A stretch of 64,000 bases of DNA from Aplysia californica (taxonomy: Eukaryota; Mollusca; Gastropoda; Aplysiida; Aplysiidae). Position numbers and translations under genes: made by a program. Shown here in pieces: positions 1 to 13,666 of this stretch. The notes below the pieces were generated by a model, which was not told the origin of the DNA, did no database searches, and saw only the letters and a list, made by a program, of their open reading frames with translations. Where the stretch lies: positions 343,992-407,991 of the forward strand of contig NW_004797307.1 in NCBI RefSeq assembly GCF_000002075.1, given 5' to 3'. Each line of letters starts with the position of its first letter. Position 1 is the first letter of the stretch.

Positions 1-485
1 TTAAAGTGAGAGGGAGAAGGGACTACACATATGATATTAAAAATGAAAATGTAATTTTCCATCCATCTATTCCGTGACGATGCAATGTTGGTCTAATGAT
101 GTATGCTTCTTTATTTTTATTGGCAATCACGAAGCGGAAGAGGGTTAATGGTATTTGTTTTAGAGGACGTGTGTATGTCTGTGTGGAAAAAGAGGGGGGG
201 GGGGGTAAGGGGAAAACCTTGAGAGAGGAGAAAGGCGGAGAGATAGAGGGAGGGTCGAAGAGAGACAGAAAAAAAAGAGAAAAAAACAAATAGAGGGGGA
301 GGGAGATAGGTACTGAGAGAGACAAAGGAAGTGGGGGGAAGATAAAGGGAATTTTGTCTGCATCAAGGTTCCTCGTCTTCTCGCTACAATTTGAGCTGTC
401 CTTGTGTGCGAAATAACCGACTTCATTGTAGCATGTGCTGCAGGTAAATAGATAGCTGGAAAACGCCCATTGGTTGTATGCGTGA

Positions 486-489
<4 letters not shown>

Positions 490-535
<46 letters not shown>
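490..535. repeat. (TG)n microsatellite
   Basis: About 23 uninterrupted TG dinucleotides. Confidence 0.97.
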
Positions 536-536
<1 letters not shown>

Positions 537-1478
537 GTTTTGTATTTTGGGAATTGATAGTCAATTGACTGGTTGCATTTATTTTCTGTTTATATTGTAC
601 TTTAAAAGATACATTTACATGCATTTATCCAGCCCGACGCGTTCGGTATTTTCCCAATTATCCGGCCCACTTTGAAAAAAAGTTGAGTAATCACCACCAA
701 TACAACAATCAAAATTCGGAGCGCTCGTGAGGCCCCAGTTACGGAACTCCATAATTATTGATTTGAAACATTAATAATATGTCAGGTGCTGCAGTTGAAA
801 ACAAGTGCATTTTCTACCGCTATGAATGTATTACAAGTAGAATGATCTAGATTAATGACGTACGTTTTTTCTATGCCAACTAGGCTAGTTAAACCGCTTT
901 TAAAGAATCTCATTACTTTTTCACTAACTGTTTGCTGCATCATAGTACTCAGATTTAATTCTGTTAGCAAACATAAATTGTTTGTTTCTGTTTATATTCA
1001 TAATAATCGAATAATGGAGCGAAATTACTCTGTACAAGTTTTCCGTCCACTAAAAAATTGCTCAGCTTCATTCAAACTTGTGCACATTATAAAATACCTG
1101 GCTAGTAGATCTAAAAAAAAAATAAAAAAATAGGCAGTCACTCTGGGGATCTGGGGTAGATATCTACATGTATAGAGCTCATAAAATAAACAGACGTCTA
1201 CATTATGCTAGTGATTCTAATTATAAAATTTCAGAGTAATTAAAGAGTAAAACTAAAACTTAACAGTGAAATAGATATACATGTAGATCTAAGGTCTGAG
1301 CTATAGAATAGATCTTGCGTCGTAGTAAGAGTAAGAGAAATTCACTTCCCAATTCAACACTCAACACCACAGGGCAGGCAACGCGACCCTCATCAAAATC
1401 AAGGTGGTAAGTCACACACAACAATCACGACGACGACAATACTTTTATTACTATTCTGAGTCCTGTGTCTGTGTTATG

Positions 1479-1647
1479 GGGAGGACTTCCGTAACGAGCG
1501 ACCGCTATGAGACTGTAGAACAGTCAGGGTATGGTTTAGGTTTGGGTGAGGAGGATTATCATTAGGGGTAGCCTAAGGCTAGGGCAGGGTTAGGTCTGTT
1601 CGTTATATTGCGTTGGGGTGGTCACTCGTTACTGAAGTCCTTCTGAG
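1479..1647. mobile_element. Small MITE with ~24-bp inverted repeats and TTATG flanks
   Basis: Left AGGACTTCCGTAACGAGCGA (from 1482) is matched by the reverse complement of the right end (to 1641), AGGACTTCAGTAACGAGTGA. TTATG occurs at both flanks (1474-1478 and 1648-1652) and may be a target duplication. No coding capacity. Superfamily unassigned. Confidence 0.6.
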
Positions 1648-1807
1648 TTATGTAACTGGAAGAGCATATCATTCAATGTATTATATTATATATAGAGGGA
1701 TGAGTTGGCATTATATAACATCAGGAAGTAATTCCTCATGATCCACCCTTTGTCTATTGAAGAGACTTCTACTTCTTAGTTCTAGATCTAGATCTAGATT
1801 TCTAATA

Positions 1808-2678
1808 CAGTAGTCTCCGCCTAAGATCCTGGTGCTCAGGAGCAAGGAAAATGCGGGATCTTACCCGTCAGACTCGGGGAAGAATCTACGGTGACCCATG
1901 TTGTGCACAATCAATAAAAATGGTCTCCCTCCGCTGGGTTTATATGACATTGTATGCCATGATATGGCTGGCAAAGAGTGGTCAACCTTTAACTTTAAAT
2001 TATCCTATCGTGGGTCTTAAGATCTATGCTTAACCAATTGGCCCTCCCCTTTACCTGTCCAAAATTCATCTTTCCATATCTCTGACTGAGTCCCCCCACC
2101 TTATTGTCATTTATGCACCGTTACGTTGTGACCACACCAATCATATTCAGTCTGTCTTGCATTCAGGAATAAAGAAAACTGCTGCAATGGTCAGCGAAGA
2201 GTTCACATTATGATGTGATCTGGCCTTGAGCAATCTTGTAGGCCCTACCCACCCAGCATGTGATGTAAGATTAGGTGGAGAGCTCAGATGCGAGTGCGAT
2301 GTTCGGGGAATACAAACGGATTGGTCAGTTCTCACCTCGGTGTGACCCCGTCTGAGGCAAACATTATACTTTTTCTTCGAGTTTTACAATGCATGTGAAC
2401 ACATTCATGAGAGTGGCTGATTTTTTACGCAACGGGCAGCTTGTTGATCTCAACTTGTCACTCTTTGTTGATCAGTTGTGCCCGCTCCGGTTTTTGTTCC
2501 TTAAATTGTTATCTGAAATGTGGGATCGTAGCCCAGTGTAGACCTTCAGAGCAAATCAAAGCGGGATCTCAGGGGTGACTTTTGTATAGTAAACATTCTG
2601 TTTTCTTAAAACAGCGTAATCTTATGCGAACCGGGATCGTAAGCAGTGGGATTGTTGGCGCAGACTACTGAGTTACTG
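1808..2678. mobile_element. Possible decayed inverted-repeat DNA transposon
   Basis: The left end reads CAGTAGTCTCCGCCTAAGAT. The reverse complement of the right end near 2678 reads CAGTAGTCTGCGCCAACAAT. The ends are pogo/Tigger-like in style. No transposase is recognisable inside and the target duplication is unclear. Confidence 0.4.
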
Positions 2679-2984
2679 TACTACAATACTTTTCTGTTTC
2701 TCTTCTATTCAATCTGGCCTGGTGACCCACTAGTCTCACAGTCCAGCCAATGTTGTACTTGCACAACAAGGCAGTCTCTTTGTCTCTTGCCTTTCATGGT
2801 ACCGTAGTCGGAAATCGTTGGTGGATTAATGATAAGACATAAAATTTTACTTTCATACCTGCTTGCAGATGTGCTGCTTTTGGGGGCTAGTATATCGCTG
2901 TATTTTTGGGTGCAAAGCAAATGTGACCTCTAGAATGGTTGCATGTTAAATTTAATTCCTAAATGGGTAAGCCCACTATGCCGA

Positions 2985-3080
2985 GGTCCTCTTTTGGTAC
3001 AAAATCTAAAAATGACAAAACTTCTAGGTTGCTAAATTGGTCATTTAATAAAAACAAATAAACTTATTTTGATACAGTAC
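2985..3080. repeat. Interspersed repeat fragment, second copy near 52420-52515
   Basis: GGTCCTCTTTTGGTACAAAA, then a conserved AATCTAAAAAT and later a CTTATTTTGATA end, recur in order at 52420-52515 with point differences. The shared ends look like the edge of a DNA transposon. Family unknown. Confidence 0.45.
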
Positions 3081-3550
3081 TCCGCCTAAATGCATGGTGC
3101 TCTGGAGGGTCTGAGTGTCACGGTGTGTGTTTACACGAAGCGTGCGTTTATGTGAGAAATTGTGCAAAGGGGGAAAGAGATGCAATCATCCCATTTCCTT
3201 GATATTTTAGTGATCTCCTTTGGTGGGGGGTGGGGCTTTTGCCAATAATGTAATTCCCCATTATGGTTACGTCTACAAAGGCGTATGGAACTGGAAAGTC
3301 GAGAGCAATCTCACGACAAATAGTTAACAACAAAGGCAAATGTAAATGTCACTGAGAGATACAAAAGTTGATGCAACAGAGTGCAGATCATAGGTCCTTG
3401 CTTCACACTCACAGCTCCAAGATTTTTCTGGCATGCATTGGCTTTTTTGTGTGTTAGTTTGGACATTTGTGATAGTCTCAAATCATTTTGATGTACAACT
3501 CATGTGTTTGCATGATTTATGTCTGAGTTTCAATCAAACAGTTAAGAATG

Positions 3551-3590
3551 TTTTTCTCCTCAGTGACTACGTTTGTGCCCCACAATGGCG
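3551..3590 (+). promoter_or_regulatory. UBE4A: 3' splice site and start codon context of the first UBE4A coding exon
   Basis: A pyrimidine tract ends in TCCTCAG at 3563, so at least one non-coding 5' exon lies upstream. That exon and the promoter cannot be placed from sequence alone. The coding exon opens with an in-frame TGA, and the next in-frame ATG (3585) lies in a good context. These two facts decide the start. Confidence 0.7.
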
Positions 3591-3772
3591 AAAAGTTTGG
3601 AGTCCAACCCATTTGCTGCTCTGTTTGGCACTCTTGAACAAGCTAAAGAATTCTGTGATGAAACATCCAAAACGGTTCAGACAAATGCTTCAGCAGAGAG
3701 TATAAGTAAGTGTATTATTGTCGGCCTTGGATTTATAAATTCATTCTTAGATTATAGTTTATTTCTGTCCAA

Positions 3773-3843
<71 letters not shown>

Positions 3844-5625
3844 AAAAAATGAATCTTTTTTCTCCCCTTTTTTTCAAGACTTACATGTTTCAATAGGCTT
3901 TTTAAAAGGATGTTGTTCAGCATTATGAATTGTGATTTGTAGATACATCAGTATTAATTATGTCAAGTACATACAGTGGAGTCCACTTATAACGAGTCCG
4001 GAAAAAACGAGAAGTCTGTTATAAAGACACTATTCTAACACCCCGTTTTCTTTCTCTTCTTTACCTTTGTAAATAAAATACTGCTATTGCGCTATCAGAC
4101 AAACATGCGAGTCGGTTATAGTGGAATATTGTTGCTGCTGTGCACAGTGCATAGGCCAATGTAAAACCTCGCCAGTAGAGAAACGTGTTGGTGATCTAGG
4201 GAAACAAAGAATGGGAGAGCCCATGTGTGTTTACAATGAAGGCCGGAGCGACTGAGTAGTGAGGTTGTGGCATGCACAGACAAGCAGAACGCATCGCGTG
4301 ATAGGCCAGCGTAAGCCTAGTTTATATATTAAGGCCTACCATGCCTCTCACTTCTCCGATGTAGGGATATGGAGAGGTCACAGTGCTGTGATGGATGGAG
4401 CGAATGTGTGACGTGCGCCAGCAGACGGTATGCACCACAGCGTGTGGTGGGGTGGGGGAAAACACAGTGGGCGAGTTATCCTAGAGCCCTTTTTTCTGAT
4501 CGCCAACGCCGAGCAGTCAACATCGCTAGCGCTAGAGAAAGAAACCTTATTCGATTTTTGATCAAGTAAGACCTAGAGGTCATGTTGGGCAAAATCATCA
4601 TCAGGGGAGATAGATAGCAAAAAGAACTAAACAGAACACCAAACTCATAGATTAGGCCTACTTTATTATTTCCCTTGAATTTATTACTGGATCCCTTATA
4701 GCGAGAATCCTTCTGTAACGGACATTTTGCACCGGTCCCCTCCCTCTCGTTATAACAGGATTCCACTGTATATGTATATTTATATATATATATATACATT
4801 TACTTATCTTTGCTGTTATTGAAGATGAATTGCTTCTTTCAAGAAAGATTAGGAGAGATGATTGTGAGTGGGGTTGTTAGGGTGTAAAAATGTACAGATT
4901 TGTTCTCGTGTTGTAATGAAGTAACCATCTTTATTATCCCTTGGAATGTTGACTCTTTTATGCTATGGTTACCTGGAGTATGGGTGTTGAACCCTATTTT
5001 AAAAAATTGTTATTTGATACCACTGAATACCTTTGAAAGCCTCTCAATGGCCTGGATGTTGTTACAGATAAAAGTGTATTTCTTCTGTTTACAATGACTT
5101 GAGCAATAAGTTAGACCAATTATAGTCACCAAGGAGTGTTTGTTTGCCTCAGTCATCATCATTCATCCGGTGCCTTGCTGACTGGCGTGGGCGATCATGG
5201 ACCTCCTCTTCACTCTGTCTTGCGTTGCAGCAATGGTGTCTGTTGTTCTTGCTGCTCCTAGCCATGTTGTCATCTTGTCCAGTATCTTTTTCCTCTGTCT
5301 GCCTCTTCCTCTCTTTCCATCAAACTTGCCTGTTGCTGTTGGTACAATATTCTCCCATGCTTCTTTCCACATTGTGTGTCCGAAGAAATTTTGCCTAAGT
5401 ACTCAGTGTTAAAAATCTATCTAGTGATTAATGAAACCCAAAAAACAATCAAGCGCACACACACACATGCACGCGTGCATGAATGCATGCCCGCATACAT
5501 GCCCACATGCACGCACACAAACTCACACACATGACCACACCCGCCCACATGTGCACACACACACACACCCACACACACACACACACACACACATGCCCAC
5601 ACACGCCCACACTCGCTCACACGTG

Positions 5626-5685
<60 letters not shown>

Positions 5686-8600
5686 TACACACACACACAT
5701 ACACACACACACACACACACACATGCACGCACACACATACACACGCATACAAGAAACCAAAAAAAAAGAAGATGTAATATAAAGGAACATTTTTTTCCTC
5801 TATCTGCAGGTGCCACACAACCTACCACGGTTGAAAGTGATGTCTCGAAAGAGATTGACATGTTAGCTGAGAATATTTTCAGAATCTCATTACGTTCAGG
5901 TATTCATGTATTCATTTTTTTTCTTCTGATATATTTTGGGGAGGGACTTGGATGAACAATTCAATAATAATTGAAAACTGTAAGTGGGAGAACTCTGAAC
6001 ATGTAATTTCTTTTTATGCTTCTTTATTCTTTTGCAGTTATGAGTTCAGTTAGGAAATAAAAGTCTAGAGTAATGTTTGGAATACATGCGAAGAAGTAGG
6101 ACTGTTGACTTGTATTTGATAATTAGGCTTGCATTACCTTTGACCAAAAACTTACTTGTCTATATTTCTTGGAATCTCTTACTTTTATTAATGTTTCATT
6201 GTGGAAACGAAGACAAAGGCATTATTCATGATAGTATGAGTGCAAAGTTTAATGATGTCAAGATTCACATTATTTGTCTTCTGTCTTGAAGACATAGTTA
6301 TTGAATTTCTGACGTGATTTTATTTGATGTGAGTTCTGCTGTTATATATATACAGTTTACTGATATTCCAGATCCCAAACAAAGAAGTACCAGAGTCAAC
6401 TACTTTCCTGATATTGCAGAGGTTTACAAAGAAAGTCCTTTTATGGACAGCTCTAATATTGGCCATGTAAGTGGAAGGGTTCCATCTGGTTCCTTTAAAA
6501 TTTGTTATTTAAATGTATGTCAATAGTATACAACTGAAACAGGTTAAGAAGTTTAAATATCTTGGCAGTACTTTTTTTGAAAACAGGTCCATAGACAGAG
6601 AAATAGAAATGTGAACTCAAAAAGCAAACGCTGTCATATTTCAGCTCACACCCCTTTTATCTCACCCAAACATCTCCATGGACACAAAGAGACAGCTTAT
6701 CACCTCAATATTCATACCAACATTATGCTACCAGTACCAGACCTGGACATTAAGTAAAACCCACGAAAGCAAAATCACTGCATGCGAAATGAATTGTCTC
6801 CCCAAAACCCTTAAGATCACAAGACGAGACAGGCAGAGAAATGAAGAAGGAAGAGCGGCTATCGGCTTTGAGTCCTGCCTGCATTACCTAGAAAGACGGA
6901 GAATAAAATGGTTTGGACACCTGTTACGTGTGTCACCTGGCCAGCTAGCCAGCCTCGAGAGCCTACAACACCAAGCACTCGGGCTATAAAGGAAGAAAAA
7001 GGCCACACAAAAGGTGGATTGAAGGTATCAGGGAAACCCTGAGAAAACATAATATCACAACTGAAAGAGCTGCGGAGCTGGCCTACCAAAGAAAACTGCA
7101 TCTCCCCTCGACGTTTAACGACAACAGAGGATGTAAAAGTAAAGTATTTAAATGTAAATTTTCCCACTTTGTCAAGGTTATAAGCCAGCTGTTAGGTTGT
7201 GCTAAAAAACTAAATTCGCCAACCTTTATAGAGTGTGGGGGGGGGTTTGATTGTCATTTTTCAAAATAATTTATGGTAGTCGGTGGTATTATTATTATTC
7301 TATACAGGTATAATGGAGAGAAAGTTTTCTCTTTAAGGCTGGAATTGGATGGGGAGTGAGGAATTTTTTTGGTGAAGATGAAAAGCTGTTGAGGTCCCTG
7401 TTTACTTATTTAACTGTTGCAGACTGCAAATATATGTGTCATTTCGTTTATTTTATTTGGCAATTGCAGACTTACCATTTTTCAATTAGATTTATTAATA
7501 TTTCCTCCCAATCTCAAATGTCAATTTTCTGTGTCCAGATTGTGTTTGAGGTCCTTATGCTGGATCGACACGCTGACACATTCCAGCTGAACCATCAGAT
7601 TGACAGTGAGCGGGAGAGTGTGCTTGAAAGCGACACGCTGGAGAACACAGAAGTACTGACATATCTATACTGCTGTCACCGCCGTTGCCTCACACGACAG
7701 GAAGAGTATCAAGTGGGTAACATTGTCGAAAGCAAACACATCTTCATTGACTTTGTTGATTTTCCATCTTCTTGTTCTGATGTGAAAGCACACTGTCAGT
7801 CTCTTTCAGTAGAGGATCATCGTATATAATCTGACCTAATCTAGTCTTGTCTTGTCATGTCTTGGCTTGTCATATCTTGTCTATCATGCCTTGTCTTGTC
7901 TCGTCTGGTCTCGCCCCGTCTCATCTTGTCTCATCTCCTCTCATCTCTTCTTGTTTTGTCTCATAATACGCACTGTGAGTTGTTATCCAGAGGTTAAAAT
8001 GGTACCCAATTGTCAGTGGGGTAACAAAAATATGTAAGGTATGAACCAGTTTATCCTTTGCTGAACAAGGAGATTCTTGTTCTTCACTTCTCTGTTCCTG
8101 TTTCCCCATTTAAAAAAAATGAACAAAGGAATATATTGAACAATCCTCTCTGATAGTATTCTGAACATGGTGTTATGTTTGTTTTGATTGTTGTGTGTTT
8201 CAGTGTAAACAAATCTCTCTGTAGGGATCAATGAAGTTAAACCTTAACGTTATATTTACTCGGATACAATATAACAGTCTTTGCTTTCCAGAAATCAAAC
8301 TGTGAGCAGATTTCAGCCTTCCTGAACGAGTGTAAATCTGTGATTGTGCAAAATGCTGCCACTTGTCTGCAGCAGCCTGGTTTGTTTGAGTACCAGGACT
8401 TTATGAGTCAGTTCATAGAGCTGTGTGTGGAGGAGGATCTGCCTACACATGGTGAGTTTTTTATTTTTTTCTGCTCGCTTTGACTGCCCTTTAGTGGGTG
8501 GTTGGCGGGTGCTCTGGTGTGGTTTGCTTCTTCTTTCCTCTCAAACATCTGTCGTCCTTATCTCCCCTTCTTCTTTTTATGTTTGTTACTCTCTTGTAAC

Positions 8601-11600
8601 ACCTCTAATCTTCTGGCGCTCATATGACCTTCTGCAGTTGCGAGCGCCATAAAACCTCTACTAAAACAAAAACAAAAAACAAAAAACATCTATCGTCCTT
8701 ATCTCCCCTCCTTTTTTGTGTAAATTACTCTCTTGTAACTCCTCTAATCTTCGGCACTTATATGACCTTATTGTGTTGCAAGTGCAGTAAAACAGCTACT
8801 AAAACTAAAAACTGACTGTCCTTTAGTTGTATCATACAATTGCTTCTAAATAAAATCAAAATTAGGAAACTGCAATACTTTGGCCTCATAAAGAGACAGA
8901 ATGCTCTTAAAAAAGGATACTAAAAGGCAAGCTAGAAGGGACTGGAATGGTAAGAAAGCAGAGACTACTACAGACTGACAGCATAAAGTCTTAGTGCCCT
9001 AGAGCAGTTACACCTGTAGCGAATCACTGATTATTCCACAGCAACCTCAGAGGCCTCCGAGGCAGAGATGTTGCCTCCAACCAACCAACAATTGCTCTGT
9101 TGCAATGCTATTTTTCTTATACTTTCTTGTTTTCATATTTTCAGACTCTCATGAAAATAGCTCTGTTTTCTGCTTTGCTCACTCTGCATGTTTTCTTATT
9201 AAGAGAGAACTGTAGGCCTACTTTGTCAGGTGTGCAGTATTCTCTAGGGATAATGTACAAACACTGTTCCCAGAGTTGTTATTTTGATTTCATTTTTAAT
9301 ATTGCAGTGTGTTTTGAATGTTTTTACTACTTTCAGGTAATGTCTTATTAACAGTTTTTGCTCGATGTTCAAATGTAATACAGTGTTGCTGGTTCTTGTA
9401 GCGCGGGGCAGCATCACTGTTCGTGCGTAGTGTTCTGAAAATAGAGGATTCTGACATTGTAAACTTTTATAAAATTACAAAATTTCTGTCTTCCCCCTTT
9501 TCAGACTCACTTAGTTTTCCTGTTCTAACCATTTTCATGCCATGGTTATGTTTCTCGTCTTGGTAGATCCCCAGAATTTCCCCTGTCGATTCCTACATGA
9601 GGTGTGTCAGGTCATCGAAAGCAGTGAGGATCAAGCGTCTCTCAGTCAGGCACTCATACCGGTTCTACGAGAAGTCAAGGGCAGACTGATGGCGACAGAG
9701 ATGAGCGTCGTGCACCGAGATGCCACCAAGTATTGCAGAGTTCTGCATTTCTTCACAGCTACTCGAGCACTGGCCACGGTGGGTTTTCTTTCAACTCATT
9801 ATTTCTGTTTCTGGTGGGTTCAGACACATATCATCTAACTCTGAATTTCCCTCTGGTGCTTTTATACTTTAAATAGTAAGGAAATCTCATTTTACACCGT
9901 GTCTGTTTATATCTTAGTCATAAGCCTAATATTACGTGCTAGATAGTCATGTGATTATCAAACTGGTCATATCAAATGCTACAATTCACTTGTGAAACAT
10001 ATTCTGGAAGCTAAGGACGAAGGCAAAAGAAGAAGGGGGAGATACAGAAGATGGAAACAGACGTGGAAACCTGGCTTGGAACTTAAACAACTCAGGCCGG
10101 CAAAGTGGCAAGAGACAGGGTTTTTTAGTAGAGAAAGTTGGAGAAGCCTCCTCCAACTATTGGAAAAGTAAAGAAGAAGGTGAAATCATATGATCAAAGC
10201 CTCTGTGTTCTGCTGACAGTTTTAAGAAAATCAGTTTTTTCTTTTTCCTGTAAAAAGTATGCCACCACACTTGAATGGTTTGTGGCTTAGGCCATTATGC
10301 TAATGATTGTTTATGTTTGATAGGGGCTTACTTTTCATTCATGGCTTCTTTTTGTTCTTATAATTGTTTGATAGGAAATTATTTCTGAGAAAATTTGTTA
10401 TGGATATTTGTGTTGTAATTCAGCAGGTTTACTTTCATTGTTTTCTTTATGATATGTCTGGCATTAGCTTCCCCACCCCCTCTGTACATTTTTTTTCTTT
10501 TAATAGGATCTCAGGCAGCCTGTAATTTTTTGTATCTTTTGAGTTATAGGATCAACCAGAAAAACCTGCTGAATTTGCTTAGATGGATCCTTTGTCTTGG
10601 AATAGTGTAATGAGAGTGTTCCCTTGAATTATGATAGGGTCAGATATATATGTAAACTGTTTCTATGCTTTGTGGTCTATCTTTAGGTTTCTACATTTTT
10701 TTAAAGTGTAAGGTTTTTATTTCTGTTTTTCTGTTTTTGGTTGTAATAGAATTGATGTGACTTGAATTTTGAGATACCTGAAAGCCAGACTATGCCCTTA
10801 GGAACACTGCTTTCTTATTTGCCACACTACCTTAGGTCTTCATGAGCCAAAACACGCCAGAGGCCACTCAAAACTTCCACGGGCGGACTTACGAAAACAC
10901 ACCGATTGGCGCAGCCCTCAGTCTCAGTGTCCTTCCTCGCTATGACAAAGGGCCGTTCCAGTTCTTCTCTAAGCCATCCGTGCAGACAAAAAAGGAGGTG
11001 GACATGGTGGAAAACAGTGTCTGGCAGGTAAAAACAGCGAGCACCACCGAAAGAAAAACAAGAAAATGATAAATGGAAGATAATAAATGCATATGCTAAA
11101 TTTGAAAACAACGGAAATTTGGGAAAATGGAAAAATGTGAATTAAAGTCTGTAGAAATATTTGATTGATTGTTTGTAGCAGGGGCTGTGTTATTTTAAGG
11201 TCTTGAGTGTGAGGGGGTGGTTGGATACCTGTAAGAAAAAAGGACATACACGTCTGGGCTAGATGTGGTCCTGCTTTTGACAAAATGTACTAAGAAAATT
11301 TCATGCAGGATAAGTGGTCATCTGAATTCACTGTAACTCTAGCACTGAAGGTTGTGAGTTTCATTTGTGTGGCTACTTCCCTGTATCTTTACCAGGAAGG
11401 GCATGTTGCACATAGGACGAGAGAAAAAGCCAGCTTCATTGTCATTGGTCATTGTTTGGGTTTAACGCTCTTTCAACACGGTAAGATTATTTAAGAGGTG
11501 GGAACTTTGAATTTGATGTCCATCTCCAATAAGGCGGAGGAAATGGGTGGAGAGCTATTAAAAAACCCCCAAACCCTCCAAATTAAGAATACCCCAGTAA

Positions 11601-13624
11601 GGATTCAAACCAGTGCCATTGGCTCTGTAGTCCAGCATGTTACCAACTGAGCTAACAGTTCACCAAAAACCCAGCTTAGTAAACCTTAAGTAAGGCTTGG
11701 AGAAAAAAAGAAGCCCAAACTGCCAGTGTAGGCTTTTTCTTTTGCAACAAATCCAAATCTCATCTAGGTTTTTACATTTATGTTTTCCATTAGGCCACAC
11801 AGCAGTTGATTGGTTGTATTCACAAGATCTTTGTGGATCTGATGAAAGTGAGCCCGGACATGAAGCACTATACCCTGCGCTGGCTTGGACTATGTATACA
11901 AGGCAATGCAGGTGAGCTTTCCCAGCTGTGTTGTCTTGTTTCTAGCAGTTTAAACAAAACTAACGCAGGTCTACAGAAGCTGAGTGGCTGTCTTTGTTTT
12001 TACAAGGTGTTATAATGAGTGTGTGACAGTAAGATAGGATTTTTGGCTAACAGAAAAAGACAAATACAGAAATACAGCTCATCTATCTTTCCTGGATATA
12101 TTAATGATGTTCTTACCTCTTCTATGAAGATATTCAGCACTTATTTGACCTTATTGTGTTGCAAGTGTCGTAAAACTCTTACTAAAACTAAAACTAAAAC
12201 AGATATTTTTTTAATGGATCTCTTTTATAAATACTAAATCAATTGTAATGAATATGAAAAGTTTTATCTCAGAAAGCCTTTGAACTACTGATCCCATAGA
12301 AGGCACGCGGTGCCTTTTCCCATTGACAGACACTAATTTGTAGACACTATTGTTTGTTGACATTTTAATTTTATTTCACTGAAGTGAAGTCTTTTTTCTC
12401 TGTTTACATTGTATCTTTTGGACCTGCAGACCCTTAAATTTTGTTGAACTGGTAACTTTGTTTCTCAGAACATTCATTTCTCGATCGAACAGTTTCCAAA
12501 TTCACAGGTACTCTTCTTTTGAACTTGTTACAACTGTGTTTTTCTGACTACAGGTAGAGCCAAGCTATGGGCCAACAACCTGCCATCCGGTTTATTTGTC
12601 AGTGACGCTTTTGCGGTGAATCTGACACACTTGCTGCTTCTGTTCTGTCGCCCGTTCTCCCAGCCTGACTCGTGGAAGCTGTTGAAGATCCAGCCATCCT
12701 ACACCACGGCCACTGCCAATGGGGACAAAGAGATGCTGAGACGATCACTTCATTTACTAGGTTTGGGGCTGATTGTGGGCACAGTTTTGCAATGGACATG
12801 AAAACTTCACTGGAAAAACGATCCGTCACTATGTTTTTATGTTTAACGAAAATCTAACTTGGTTGTTCAAGACTTTCTGGACACTGATTATTTTTATATG
12901 CAGTGCTTGCAATCTTTCGTATTTTTACTGCAATCCGTACTTTTGATAGTTATCTATTTGCTCTCCAATCAATTTCAACTCCCTCCGTAAAAAAGTGCGA
13001 TAGCATTGGGTTACCGAAATTCCGAGGCAGGGGACCTATACTTGCCTTTGTATCATCTTGCATAAGTTTTGGATATTTACGGTAATTCTCTCGGCAATAA
13101 ATTCATGTTGTAGAAGCCTGCCAGATGGAGGAAAATAAGGGTAACTCTATACTGTATCGTCAAGGTGCATGTCTATTTATTATTCCCATCTTTGCCTTCC
13201 TGTCAATGGTGCGATGACAAATTAATTGAACTATAAATTATAGTGACTTAGCAATGGCAAGGGGAAACTTTTTAAACATTGCCTGCAATGGAAATATTTA
13301 GAGATGGAGAAATTAAACAAGACAAAATCTTGGTGAAAAAATAGGTGTTATGGGTTGCTGGACATCTTTTCAAACAGGCTCCCAAATGCCATTTTCAACC
13401 CTCTAAACGCAGTAAATTTCAATTTCTTCGGGGGCTTTTTTTAGCCCATTGTTCAGTTTGCTGGTTTGTGAGAGTAACTTATGGAAACTATGAGTAATGC
13501 AGACTATAGATTGTTTTTCCACTGCAGTATTCAAACAATCATTCTTATGTCACAGGCGCACAACATGTGCTAGTGCTTTGTAGATATGTGTCTAACATTA
13601 TGTTGTTGTTGTTGTTGTTGTTGC

Positions 13625-13666
<42 letters not shown>

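Larger units (their letters stand above)
1..3563. other. Upstream/5' region of UBE4A, no recognised gene
   Basis: This stretch holds a purine-rich tract (about 190-350), a (TG)n microsatellite, a small inverted-repeat element (1479-1647), AGATCT-type short repeats near 1783-1800 and a possible second inverted-repeat element (about 1808-2678). Short open frames show no domain. A non-coding first exon and promoter of UBE4A should lie here or further left, but I cannot point to them. Confidence 0.5.

Noticed and set aside
5417-5955. Open frames rich in His-Thr or Cys-Val over the CA tract
   Set aside because: Translation of a dinucleotide repeat; no start context or homology, and they overlap a UBE4A exon in another frame.
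6340-6371. Alternative acceptor ATACAG at about 6353 for UBE4A exon 3
   Set aside because: It would read TGA in frame two codons in; the CCAG acceptor at 6371 keeps the frame and the total phase.
11600-11662. tRNA gene on the - strand
   Set aside because: Box A and B are present, but the acceptor stem cannot be formed and the sequence continues as a SINE body.
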